From: Carboxylicivirga mesophila
Lineage (GTDB): Bacteria; Bacteroidota; Bacteroidia; Bacteroidales; Marinilabiliaceae
Assembly (NCBI RefSeq): GCF_018271975.1
Contig: NZ_JAGUCN010000011.1
Location: forward strand, 62,001 to 126,000
Reading direction: 5' to 3'
DNA: 64,000 nt
Positions 16,265 to 25,578 of this stretch are shown here, piece by piece. The number at the start of each line of letters is the position of its first letter. Within the stretch, counting starts at the first letter, position 1. The notes beneath the pieces are model-generated. The model did no database searches. It saw only the letters and a program-made list of their open reading frames with translations, and was not told where the DNA came from. A program made the translations under genes and the position numbers.

Positions 16265-18325
16265 TTACTTTTGAATCCGTATCCGGGCATCTACAGCAAT
16301 CACTTTTTCACCGTCACCCAATAGCGGATTTATATCCATTTCTTTAATTTCAGGAGCATGCATCAGCATAGATGATAAACGAACAATGATTTCGGCATAT
16401 TTGTTTTCATCAATGCCTTTTTGCCCACGCACTCCTTCAATAATTTTATAACTCTTTAAGTCCCGAATCATTTCGAGAGCTTCACCCTGATTAACAGGCG
16501 CTAAACCAGAGCTAACATCTTTTAACACTTCAATAAAGATACCGCCCATTCCACACAATACCATGTGTCCGAAACCTGGCTCATAAGTTGCACCAACAAA
16601 CAACTCCTTCCCTGTAATCATTGGTTGCAGCATTACACCTGTAGCATCTGCTAAATGCATCATACGCACAAATTCAGCATTTAGTTGCTCATCAGAGTTA
16701 ACATCAAGTACAACTCCACCAACATCTGACTTATGAACCGGTCCAACAACCTTCATCACAACCGGATAACCAACCTCAGCTACTGCCGCCAGTAAATCTT
16801 CAACTTTATCACTCACAAACTCTTTAACCCGTGGCACCCCGGCCACATCAAGCAATTCCTGAACAACTTCAGGCGAAACGTACCCATCAGGTTGTGCTTC
16901 AACAATCCGACGAAGCGCCTTCACATCCAGATCCTCTTCACCGCCAGTGATCACAACAGGTTTAGGCGTATTATAAACCTTCGTTAACGCATTACCAAAC
17001 AGTACTTCATCCGGGAAGTTAACATTTCCCAAATTAATAAACATCTCAATATCATCCTTCACGTTAACTACGGACGGCAAAATCGGATATATTGGTTTCT
17101 TACACTCCCTTATTTTACGGTGAAGCACCTTGTAAACTTCCTCATTAGTGAATAAACCCGGACTACCAAATACAACAGCCATAGCATCGATGTGATTGAA
17201 GTCATTTTCACAAGCATCAATTATATCACCCAGCTGCTCAGCCGTTCCGGTTGCCAGAAAGTCAATTGGATTAGCCACACTCGAACCGGGATACAACTTT
17301 TCTAACAATGCCTCAGCTTTTGGCCCATCAATGGCCGGTACTTCCAGACCACCATTAGACAATGCATCGGTTAACATCACTGCTGGTCCGCCCGCATGGG
17401 TAATCACTGCAACATTCTTCCCTTTCAACTCCTCGACCATGAAAACAGCTGCCACATTGGCCAACTCCTCACGCCCATAACAACGAACGATTCCTGCTTT
17501 TTTAAACAAGGCATCAACTGCCAAATCACTACTTGCCAAGGCACCCGTATGACTAGAAGCCGCACGACTACCTGCTTCTGAATTACCAGCTTTCACAGCC
17601 GCAATTTTACAGCCTTTATTAATTAAGGATGCAGCATGCTTCAGAAGTTTCTGAGGCTTGTTCACACTTTCGAGATATAGCAGTTTTATCTTCGAACTCT
17701 TCCCTTCCTCATAGGTATTATCCAGATACTCCAGTACCTCTTCCACACCTGTTTGAGCACTATTACCTACCGAATAAACACTATTAAACTTCAAGCCCTT
17801 GGCCATTCCAGCCTCAATAATAAACACAGCCGTTGCACCGGAACCTGAAATAAAATCAGCTCCCATTGGCTCCAATGCCGGAATTGGCGTTGTAAACACA
17901 CTACTATGGTTGGTAGTAAGCATCCCCACACAGTTAGGACCAATCAAACAGCCCCCTACCTCATTAATTGTATTAACAATTTGATGCTCTAACGCAGCCC
18001 CTTCTTCATTTTCTTCACTAAAACCTGCAGAAATAATAATAAAAGCCTTGGTACCTTTTTGCTTAGCCAGCACCTCAACAGTTTGCGGGCAAAATTTGGC
18101 AGCAATAGCCAACACTGCCAGATCAACATTTTCGGGTAAATCAGCCACATCACGATAGGACTTTATCCCCTGAACCTCATCACTCTTCAGGTTGGTAACA
18201 TACAAATCACCTTTAAAATTGCCATCAACAATGTTTTTAAGAATCTTTCCTCCGGGCTTCATAACATCATCGGAGGCTCCCACCACCACAATGCTTTTAG
18301 GATTTAGCAGCTGTTCGTTTATCAT
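16265..18325 (-). CDS. ADP-forming acetate/acyl-CoA synthetase (fused alpha-beta)
   Basis: A 686-residue cytoplasmic protein. The order is CoA-binding Rossmann domain (residues 1-130, VVVGASDD), succinyl-CoA ligase-like domain (about 150-290) with the phosphohistidine at H259 in SSHTGALAS, a third ligase-type domain with CENDFNHIDA, and a C-terminal ATP-grasp domain (about 470-686: YPVVMKVVGPVHKSDVGGV, GATYEPGFGHMVLCGMGG). It interconverts acyl-CoA + ADP + Pi and acid + CoA + ATP. In archaea this enzyme class harvests ATP from acyl-CoA made by 2-oxoacid:ferredoxin oxidoreductases; the same pairing is present here within 8 kb. Confidence 0.92.
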   Translation of the reverse strand: MINEQLLNPKSIVVVGASDDVMKPGGKILKNIVDGNFKGDLYVTNLKSDEVQGIKSYRDVADLPENVDLAVLAIAAKFCPQTVEVLAKQKGTKAFIIISAGFSEENEEGAALEHQIVNTINEVGGCLIGPNCVGMLTTNHSSVFTTPIPALEPMGADFISGSGATAVFIIEAGMAKGLKFNSVYSVGNSAQTGVEEVLEYLDNTYEEGKSSKIKLLYLESVNKPQKLLKHAASLINKGCKIAAVKAGNSEAGSRAASSHTGALASSDLAVDALFKKAGIVRCYGREELANVAAVFMVEELKGKNVAVITHAGGPAVMLTDALSNGGLEVPAIDGPKAEALLEKLYPGSSVANPIDFLATGTAEQLGDIIDACENDFNHIDAMAVVFGSPGLFTNEEVYKVLHRKIRECKKPIYPILPSVVNVKDDIEMFINLGNVNFPDEVLFGNALTKVYNTPKPVVITGGEEDLDVKALRRIVEAQPDGYVSPEVVQELLDVAGVPRVKEFVSDKVEDLLAAVAEVGYPVVMKVVGPVHKSDVGGVVLDVNSDEQLNAEFVRMMHLADATGVMLQPMITGKELFVGATYEPGFGHMVLCGMGGIFIEVLKDVSSGLAPVNQGEALEMIRDLKSYKIIEGVRGQKGIDENKYAEIIVRLSSMLMHAPEIKEMDINPLLGDGEKVIAVDARIRIQK

Positions 18326-18572
18326 TTGTGTATTATTTTGTCTGTCTAACTATTCTCCATTGGGTATTTACCGAAAGTCATGTAATAATATGATGAAAAT
18401 CATAAGTTACCAAAATGCCTATAAACAAAGACACTAACACAACCATCAACTTACAGCAAATAATTTTTAGTAACAATCTGTTACCTGCGCAAAAATACAC
18501 GAATGATTCAATTATCAAACCATCAGCCAATGATTTTTTGTTATTTTTACGCAGTCTAAAAAGAAGCGAACC

Positions 18573-19667
18573 GTGAGCAATAAGATTGATAATTTACTTG
18601 TAAAAGAAACACTTACAAGAGACGAACTGAGTTTTTTAATTAGTTTAGAAGGCGTTGAACGCGACTATTTTCTGAAGTCGGTGGGAAATAAATACGTTGA
18701 AACACTCGGAAAAAAGGTGTATTTCAGGGGACTGGTTGAATTTTCAAATTATTGCACCAAGGACTGCTACTACTGTGGCATCAGAAAAAGCAACAACCAC
18801 TCTGAACGCTACGATATAGATGACCAAGCCATAATCGAAGCTGCTATTTTTGCTCATGAAAACAAGTACGGTTCATTGGTTTTACAGTCAGGTGAAAGAA
18901 GCGACACAACCTTTACTTCGCGCATTACCAATCTATTAAAAGCTATCAAAAAAGCTACCAACGGAGAATTGGGCATCACTATTTCATTAGGCGAACAAAG
19001 TGAAGAAGTATACAGAGAGTGGTTTGAAGCAGGCGCTCATCGTTACCTCTTACGAATTGAAAGCTCGAATAAGGAATTATACTACAAGATTCATCCTGAG
19101 GATGAGAAACACAACTTTGAAACGCGCATCAACTGTTTAAAAACACTGCAGAAGATTGGCTACCAAACCGGGACTGGTGTCATGATTGGCTTGCCACTTC
19201 AGAGCTATGAGCAATTGGCTGACGATTTATTATTTTTCAAAGATATGAATATTGATATGGTAGGCATGGGGCCATTTATCGAGCATACCGAAACACCGTT
19301 ATACGCACATAAAGACATCCTCTGGCCACTTCAGCGACGTTTCGATGTCTCCCTGAACATGATCGCTGCTTTACGATTACTAATGCCCGACATTAATATT
19401 GCAGCTGCGACAGCCCTCCAGGCAATCGATCCGATGGGCCGCGAAAAAGCTCTACGCTATGGTGCCAATGTGATTATGCCCAATATAACACCTACTCTGC
19501 ATCGTAAGGATTACACACTATACGAAAATAAACCCTGTACTGACGAAGGTGCCGAGGATTGTTCCAACTGTTTAAGCATCCGTGTAGAGATGGCCGGACG
19601 AGAAATTGGCTATAGTGAATGGGGCGATTCGAAACACTACTTCAAAAGACAAGGAAAGAGTAACTAA
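18573..19667 (+). CDS. hydE: [FeFe]-hydrogenase maturase, radical SAM protein HydE
   Basis: A 364-residue protein beginning with GTG at 18573. The radical SAM cluster motif CTKDCYYC lies near residue 63 in the HydE context FRGLVEFSNYC. The C-terminal Cys-x7-Cys-x2-Cys (CTDEGAEDCSNC, near 325) matches the second-cluster ligands found in many HydE proteins. HydE helps to build the dithiomethylamine bridge of the H-cluster. HydF, HydG and hydrogenase genes are not in this window. The gene is flanked by divergent and convergent unrelated genes; its stop overlaps the SGNH gene end by 4 bases on the opposite strand. PylB/BioB-like relatives are less likely. Confidence 0.9.
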   Translation: MSNKIDNLLVKETLTRDELSFLISLEGVERDYFLKSVGNKYVETLGKKVYFRGLVEFSNYCTKDCYYCGIRKSNNHSERYDIDDQAIIEAAIFAHENKYGSLVLQSGERSDTTFTSRITNLLKAIKKATNGELGITISLGEQSEEVYREWFEAGAHRYLLRIESSNKELYYKIHPEDEKHNFETRINCLKTLQKIGYQTGTGVMIGLPLQSYEQLADDLLFFKDMNIDMVGMGPFIEHTETPLYAHKDILWPLQRRFDVSLNMIAALRLLMPDINIAAATALQAIDPMGREKALRYGANVIMPNITPTLHRKDYTLYENKPCTDEGAEDCSNCLSIRVEMAGREIGYSEWGDSKHYFKRQGKSN

Positions 19668-20776
19668 TAGCTCAAAGCCTCATACTCACTGTCATCAAAT
19701 TCCCAATTCATTACATTCGCAATAGTTGGAATAATATGGCGTGCCATCTTTAACTGTCCGCGATACGACGGATGGTAATCAGAGCCTAAATCGGAACTTT
19801 TATTTAATAAGCTGGCAGGAATACCGATAAAGTAGATGTGCTTATCGCCATATACACTTCGAGCTATCTCAACCACCTCTTTTACATTTGAATAAGCAGG
19901 CTCATCGCGCATAGGACCATTAACACAAAACACTGGGATATCGCCATAGCAATCTCTCAACTGTTTTATAAACCGCAAGTAGCGCTGCACAAAAACCGAT
20001 TTTTCAGGTGCTACATCGGTGGAATAATCATTAGTTCCTAAATTAATGACCACTGCATCGGGTTGCCATTGGGAAAAATCCCATGCCAAAGACGTGTCCA
20101 TATCAAACACCTGATGATAGCGATTGGGCAAGGTTGCCAATTTGGTAGATATTGGTTCTTTATCGCCATAATTACGCACCACACCCAGCCCAGAATGTGC
20201 AGTTACGTAGCACTCTGCCTTGAATGCTCGTGCCGCAATAAAAGCATAGGATTTATTGATATTCTCTGTCTCCGGCAAGAAATCTTCTTCGGGCAATTTA
20301 CCTTCAGTGCCATAGCCACAGGTAATAGAATTACCAATGAACTCTATTTTGCGCCATTGCTGATGCTCCACAGATCTTATTTGTGCCTCCTTTTCCAAAT
20401 GAACACCTTTGAATACAACCATTCCCATTTCACCCTCGGTACGTTTTTGAATACGGCACGAATGCCACCCCTGACCATTTATACCCCTGACCGGATAAAC
20501 CGTATCAGCAGGCACATGCATCACCTCATGCAACAGTCCATCAATAAAAACATTGAAATAGTTGCGCTCACCACCGTTTAAACACAAATCCAGTGTTTCT
20601 CCTGTGAATTGAAAATTAACAGACACCCCGGGCCAGTCAAACCTTGCAACATCCGATTGAGATAAATCAACACGGCCTGAGTAATAAAAAGCTTCATGAC
20701 CAGCTGAAACAAATCGTTCCTGAGCATGCAACATATGTCCAACAAACAACAATAGTATACCAATGAAATATTTCAT
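19664..20776 (-). CDS. SGNH-fold acetylesterase, CE2-like, secreted
   Basis: A 370-residue protein with an 18-residue signal peptide (MKYFIGILLLFVGHMLHA). An N-terminal jelly-roll domain (about 20-140) precedes an SGNH hydrolase domain, the architecture of carbohydrate esterase family 2. Block I is FIGNSITCGYG with nucleophile S150, block III is LGTND near 247, and block V is DYHPSYRG with the catalytic His. CE2 enzymes remove O-acetyl groups from xylan or mannan. Here it is the last gene of a peptidoglycan-type operon, so O-acetylated MurNAc is a possible alternative substrate (inference). A terminator hairpin separates it from susD. Confidence 0.82.
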   Translation of the reverse strand: MKYFIGILLLFVGHMLHAQERFVSAGHEAFYYSGRVDLSQSDVARFDWPGVSVNFQFTGETLDLCLNGGERNYFNVFIDGLLHEVMHVPADTVYPVRGINGQGWHSCRIQKRTEGEMGMVVFKGVHLEKEAQIRSVEHQQWRKIEFIGNSITCGYGTEGKLPEEDFLPETENINKSYAFIAARAFKAECYVTAHSGLGVVRNYGDKEPISTKLATLPNRYHQVFDMDTSLAWDFSQWQPDAVVINLGTNDYSTDVAPEKSVFVQRYLRFIKQLRDCYGDIPVFCVNGPMRDEPAYSNVKEVVEIARSVYGDKHIYFIGIPASLLNKSSDLGSDYHPSYRGQLKMARHIIPTIANVMNWEFDDSEYEALSY

Positions 20777-20791
20777 AATTAACAGTACAAA

Positions 20792-20824
20792 AAAAATAAA
20801 GAGGGCATTACACCCTCTTTATCC
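20792..20824 (-). terminator. intrinsic terminator between susD and the esterase gene
   Basis: On the minus strand AAAGAGGG(TGTAATG)CCCTCTTT is followed by ATTTTTTTT. It lies 19 bases after the susD stop and 16 bases before the esterase ATG, so it would reduce read-through into the esterase gene. Confidence 0.85.
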
Positions 20825-20842
20825 CATTTATTTAATTACACC

Positions 20843-22468
20843 TTAATATCCGGGATTTTGCGTTATAACACCACCCGTATTATCCACTTCACTTTGCGGT
20901 ATTGGGAAGAACATATTTTTAGGCATCTGCAAGTTTGTTGCCTTAAACACTGGCTCGCCAGAATCAGAAACAGTTATCGAACCATCATCTTCCTTGGTCA
21001 ACGCAGCCTTTACTTTATAACCATCCACCTTCAACTCCTGCTCCAGGCGACCTGTTCGTACCAAATCATGAAAACGATGACCTTCACCACACAGCTCCAC
21101 TCTGCGCTCGTGGTAAATTGCCTCTAACAAATCAGCACCACCAACTGTAACATCTGGCAAAACAGCCTCATTGCCCTGGCGAGCTCGCTCACGTACATAA
21201 TTCAAATACGTCCTCGCTATACCTTCTTCGCCTGTATGGTAGCAAGCCTCTGCATATACCAGGTAGATATCAGACAGTCGGATAATACGCTCGTTGATTG
21301 GCGAGTTACGGAAGTTACCAAGACTAAAGTAACGCTCCCTTGACAGATAATGCTTGTAGTTACTAAATCCTGTCAAATCTTCATTAACAACAGGAATAAC
21401 CGTTTCTCCTTCACTATCTTCATAGGCCCACTCTTCACCAAAAGTCAATGAATTCATTAACGACTGCTCACGACGAGGGTCACCATCTTCAAACTCCAGG
21501 TACAAATCGTATGTAGCCTGATAGCGACCATAAGGATCGGCTGCACCCAACCATGGCATATTCAGGAATGTAGTAAAGTTACCGTTATTGGTAAATGCAC
21601 CATCATCCAATGGCGAATCATAAAACTGCACTTCAAAAATAGACCCAATGCCATTTTCACCTTCCTCTGTGAAAATATCATGATAATCACCGCGGTACAA
21701 ATCATATCCTAATTTAAATACCTCACCGGCATATTTCTTGGCATCTGCCCACTTTGAATCGTCATAAAACGACTGACTTGAGTAACCAGAACTTGCCTGA
21801 GTCATACACACTTTGGCCAAAAGACCATAGGCAGCTCCTTTAGTAGCACGGCCTAACTCATCCATATCTGCCACCTCAGCTTTAGTTGGCAAGTCGGCTG
21901 CAGCTTCAAGCAAATCTTTTTCAATTTGTTCAAATACTTTATCAGCACTTTCACGAGTTTGTGTTAGATCATCCTTTAACAACGGCACCGTAATAAGTGG
22001 CACATCACCAAACATTTTCACCAAATCGTAGTAGTAATAAGCACGCATATACTTAGCCTCAGCCACTACACGCTTTTGAAGATCCTTATCTTTCACACCA
22101 GGGATATCGGCACCTTCCACATTGTAAATAAGCTTATTGGCAATCAAAATCCCCCTGTAGTTATAGCGATAATTGTACAAAAACAGGAAATGACCGGCAT
22201 TATAGGTAAACTCGCGCAATTGTAGATCCTCGCGGTCAACAGCATCATCAGTACTTGAGTTATTCATTGAGGTACGGCCCCAGTTGTAGTGGTATTCCCA
22301 AAGTGGCGCATAGCAAGCATTAGCTGCCTTAATCAACTCAGCATCATTGGAGTAGAAACTATCTTCAGTTTGCTCTCCAATCTTTTTTGTGTCCAGAAAA
22401 TCTTCGCTACATGCACCGAAAGCAAAGACCAATAGTCCGGCTAATAATATGTTTTTAATATTTTTCAT
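20843..22468 (-). CDS. SusD/RagB-family outer-membrane binding lipoprotein
   Basis: A 541-residue surface lipoprotein (lipobox FAFGAC, Cys20) with TPR-like helices typical of SusD: KRVVAEAKYMRAYYYYDLVKMFG near 130, the RIIRLSDIYLVYAEACY helix near 395 and the C-terminal MPKNMFFPIPQSEVD. It caps the SusC channel and binds the imported ligand. It is 12 bases downstream of susC. No starch- or glycan-specific residues can be read; the neighbouring peptidases and epimerase suggest the ligand is a muropeptide or murein fragment (inference). Confidence 0.95.
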   Translation of the reverse strand: MKNIKNILLAGLLVFAFGACSEDFLDTKKIGEQTEDSFYSNDAELIKAANACYAPLWEYHYNWGRTSMNNSSTDDAVDREDLQLREFTYNAGHFLFLYNYRYNYRGILIANKLIYNVEGADIPGVKDKDLQKRVVAEAKYMRAYYYYDLVKMFGDVPLITVPLLKDDLTQTRESADKVFEQIEKDLLEAAADLPTKAEVADMDELGRATKGAAYGLLAKVCMTQASSGYSSQSFYDDSKWADAKKYAGEVFKLGYDLYRGDYHDIFTEEGENGIGSIFEVQFYDSPLDDGAFTNNGNFTTFLNMPWLGAADPYGRYQATYDLYLEFEDGDPRREQSLMNSLTFGEEWAYEDSEGETVIPVVNEDLTGFSNYKHYLSRERYFSLGNFRNSPINERIIRLSDIYLVYAEACYHTGEEGIARTYLNYVRERARQGNEAVLPDVTVGGADLLEAIYHERRVELCGEGHRFHDLVRTGRLEQELKVDGYKVKAALTKEDDGSITVSDSGEPVFKATNLQMPKNMFFPIPQSEVDNTGGVITQNPGY

Positions 22469-22480
22469 AGTCGTTTACGA

Positions 22481-25400
22481 TTAGAAGTTTACACTTGCGC
22501 CAAATGAATAGGTTCTTGACTGAGGATAAGTTCCATAATCAACTCCTTGAGAAAGGGTTCCTCCACCAATTTCAGGATCTAAACCCGAATAGCTGGTAAA
22601 GGTGAGTAAATTCTGGCCTGAGAAGTATAACCTCACACTTGATAACCAAGGAGCTACATCTCTGAATGTATAACCTATCTGCAAGTTTTTTAAACGCAAA
22701 TAGGAACCATCTTCAATATAAAAGTCAGATTGCTTCAGGTTATACTCAGTTGTTGCGGCATTAAGTCCAAACATTGAGTTGGAACCGTTTTGTGGTGTCC
22801 AATGCTTCTTATAGTCCTCCGTTAGAGCAAAGCGCTTGTAATCGGCATAGTTATAATACTTAAAACCGTTAAAAATATCATTACCCTGAACTCCCTGGAA
22901 GAATATGGACATATCCCAGTTTTTATATTCCAGATCGAGGTTAATACCATAAAATAAGTCTGGAATCGGATTTCCAATCATGGTGCGGTCATTGGCATCA
23001 ATGACACCATCCGGCTCTTCCAATACGCCATCATTGTCTTTATCGGTCCATTGATCTTTAAAGCGGAAATCACCGGCTCCAATCGGATCAGCCGACTGCG
23101 GACTATTGGCTACTTCCTCATCCGTTTGGAAAACACCTTCCACCTCATATCCGTAGAAAGAACCAATTGGCAGACCTTCCATCGTGCGTGTTACAGAACC
23201 AACCAGACTAACTGAACCGCCATAAATAGGCTGTCCACCACCTAAATCGGTTACTTCATTTTTCACATGCGATGCGTTTACATTAAGCGCAAATTTCAAG
23301 TCACTACCTATCTTACCGCGATAGCCAAGGTCAATCTCAAAACCTTTATTTTCTACGTTTCCAGCATTCACATAAGGACTTCCGTCATATCCGGCATACT
23401 GTGCAATTGGGACCTGCACTAACATATCCTTGGTCTCCTTAATAAAATAGTCAGCCGATAAACTTATCTTATCGCCCAAGAATGCCATATCAATACCAAA
23501 GTTGGTTGACTCAACAGTCTCCCATTGAACCTCTGTATTGGCCATTCTTACTGGTGCTGCACCGGGCTGCTCCTGTCCACCAAACACATAACTATACTCT
23601 ACACGACTATCTTTGGTTTGAACGGTTGATGTAAATGAATAGGGAGGAATCTTAGCATTACCAACACGTCCCCATCCGGCTCTTACCTTAATACGGTTCA
23701 CCACATCGTATGATAACCAGTCCATAAATGACTCGTTTCTTAGTTTCCATCCTAAAGACATTGACGGGAAGCTACCCAAGCGTTTATCAGGACCGAAAAC
23801 CGACGAACCATCGCGACGGAATGAGGCCGTTAAGAAATATTTATCAGCATAGTCATAATTGACACGGGCCAGGTATGAGTACATACGCACATCAGTACCT
23901 GAGTTCCAGGCATTAGTACTTTCAATATCAGCCGAAGCAGAAATATATTGCAACTCTTCAATATCATTAGGCACATTATTTCGCGATGCACCCAGGTATT
24001 CGTACTTAGTTTGCTCTGCCGTAAAACCACCTAATAATGATAGGTTATGCTTCTCTCTGGAGAAGATATAGTTAATGGTGTTTTCAGTTAATATACCATC
24101 AGTATCGCTATACGTCTTAGAAATATTATTTACGGCTCTCAACTCATTACCATAGTCATAAGCAGGATAATACGTTTTGCTTTTATCACGATACATGTTA
24201 AGGCTGACAGCTGTTTTAAAGAACAAATTATTAATCGGTTCAAACTGCACATAAGCTCGTGCTAAAACACTCAACTCCTTATCTTTATAAACATCCCTAT
24301 TTAACTGTGCTACGGGATTGCCCAAATCAGAATATGGTGTTGATGCATACTCGCCGTTATCCTGATAAACAGGTGTTAATGGATCCATGCGTTGCGCCAA
24401 TGTTAAAATACCATTGATCGCATTTCCCGTAATTGCATCTGTCTCCTCATGCGAAACAGCAATATTAAAGCCAGCTTCCCACTTGTCTCCCATAAAATAA
24501 TTGTTATTAATACGGGCATTGAAACGCTCATACATCGAATTCAAAACAATACCTTCATTTTGGAAGTAACCTGCACTAATCAACGAGTTTGATTTTTCAT
24601 CACCTCGCGAAATAGTCGCATTGACTTTATAGACCTTACCCGTTCTCACAACTTCGTCAAACCAATTGGTTGTGCGCGTTACATCATCAGATGGCGCTTG
24701 CAGGTTAAGTGGCTTATATGCGCTCGAACCAGTAAAGCTAGCTGCATTCATTTGCGACATATTGTACGTATCCAACCAATCCTCAGAATTCATTAAGTTT
24801 GGCTTGTTCCATACTTCCTGAACACCTCCACTAACTTCTAACTGCACTTTAGAATCAGCTGTGCTACCCGTCTTGGTTGTAATTAATATAACACCATTTG
24901 CACCTCTAGAACCATAAATAGCTGTGGCAGAAGCATCTTTTAACACCTCCATATTAGCCACATCCGATGGATTAAGAAAACCTATATCATCTAATAAAAT
25001 ACCATCCACCACATATAAAGGCGATGAATTATTAACAGTACCTGTTCCTCGAATACGCACCGACAAACCAGAACCTGGTGCACCTGATGTTTCTGTTACC
25101 ATAACACCCGAAGCTCGTCCCTGCAGCATGGTAGCTGCACTTGCCACTGGCTGTCCATCTAACACCTCAGCATTTACAGAAGCAACAGCTCCGGTAATAT
25201 CACTCTTCTTCTGCACACCGTAACCAACGGCCACTACCTCATCTAATCCAATGAATGCCGATTCCATAGTGACATTGATGGTGGTTTGCCCTTGCACAGG
25301 CACTTCCTGCGATTTCATTCCAATAAATGTGAACACGATTGTTTCACCTTCAGCAACCTGTAATGAATATTTACCATCAATATCAGTAATTGTACCTTGC

Positions 25401-25543
25401 GATGGATCGCTTTTCATCACCACATTAACCCCGGGTAAGGGTAAATTTTGATCATCCGTAACCGTTCCGGTAACGGTTATTTGTGCTTGCCCATAGACTA
25501 TGAGAGAGCACAAGAAAAATAGACTTAATAGATACTTTTTCAT
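22481..25543 (-). CDS. SusC/RagA-family TonB-dependent transporter
   Basis: A 1020-residue outer-membrane transporter. A signal peptide (about 20 residues) is followed by a carboxypeptidase-D-like domain (about 22-95, VTGTVTDDQNLPLPGVNV), the SusC hallmark EVVAVGYGVQKKSDITGAV near 105, a plug with PLYVVDGILLDDI and LKDASATAIYGSRGANGV, and a beta-barrel ending in aromatic FGASVNF. It pairs with the SusD gene 12 bases downstream and follows the C39-like lipoprotein gene by 35 bases. It imports oligomers across the outer membrane with TonB energy. Substrate inferred from context: peptidoglycan fragments. Confidence 0.95.
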   Translation of the reverse strand: MKKYLLSLFFLCSLIVYGQAQITVTGTVTDDQNLPLPGVNVVMKSDPSQGTITDIDGKYSLQVAEGETIVFTFIGMKSQEVPVQGQTTINVTMESAFIGLDEVVAVGYGVQKKSDITGAVASVNAEVLDGQPVASAATMLQGRASGVMVTETSGAPGSGLSVRIRGTGTVNNSSPLYVVDGILLDDIGFLNPSDVANMEVLKDASATAIYGSRGANGVILITTKTGSTADSKVQLEVSGGVQEVWNKPNLMNSEDWLDTYNMSQMNAASFTGSSAYKPLNLQAPSDDVTRTTNWFDEVVRTGKVYKVNATISRGDEKSNSLISAGYFQNEGIVLNSMYERFNARINNNYFMGDKWEAGFNIAVSHEETDAITGNAINGILTLAQRMDPLTPVYQDNGEYASTPYSDLGNPVAQLNRDVYKDKELSVLARAYVQFEPINNLFFKTAVSLNMYRDKSKTYYPAYDYGNELRAVNNISKTYSDTDGILTENTINYIFSREKHNLSLLGGFTAEQTKYEYLGASRNNVPNDIEELQYISASADIESTNAWNSGTDVRMYSYLARVNYDYADKYFLTASFRRDGSSVFGPDKRLGSFPSMSLGWKLRNESFMDWLSYDVVNRIKVRAGWGRVGNAKIPPYSFTSTVQTKDSRVEYSYVFGGQEQPGAAPVRMANTEVQWETVESTNFGIDMAFLGDKISLSADYFIKETKDMLVQVPIAQYAGYDGSPYVNAGNVENKGFEIDLGYRGKIGSDLKFALNVNASHVKNEVTDLGGGQPIYGGSVSLVGSVTRTMEGLPIGSFYGYEVEGVFQTDEEVANSPQSADPIGAGDFRFKDQWTDKDNDGVLEEPDGVIDANDRTMIGNPIPDLFYGINLDLEYKNWDMSIFFQGVQGNDIFNGFKYYNYADYKRFALTEDYKKHWTPQNGSNSMFGLNAATTEYNLKQSDFYIEDGSYLRLKNLQIGYTFRDVAPWLSSVRLYFSGQNLLTFTSYSGLDPEIGGGTLSQGVDYGTYPQSRTYSFGASVNF

Positions 25544-25578
25544 TGATTTAATTATTTAAATAGTACGAGTTATTCAGA

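Noticed and set aside
19664-19667. Functional overlap of hydE and the esterase gene
   Set aside because: The four-base overlap is of convergent stop codons only and carries no evident meaning.
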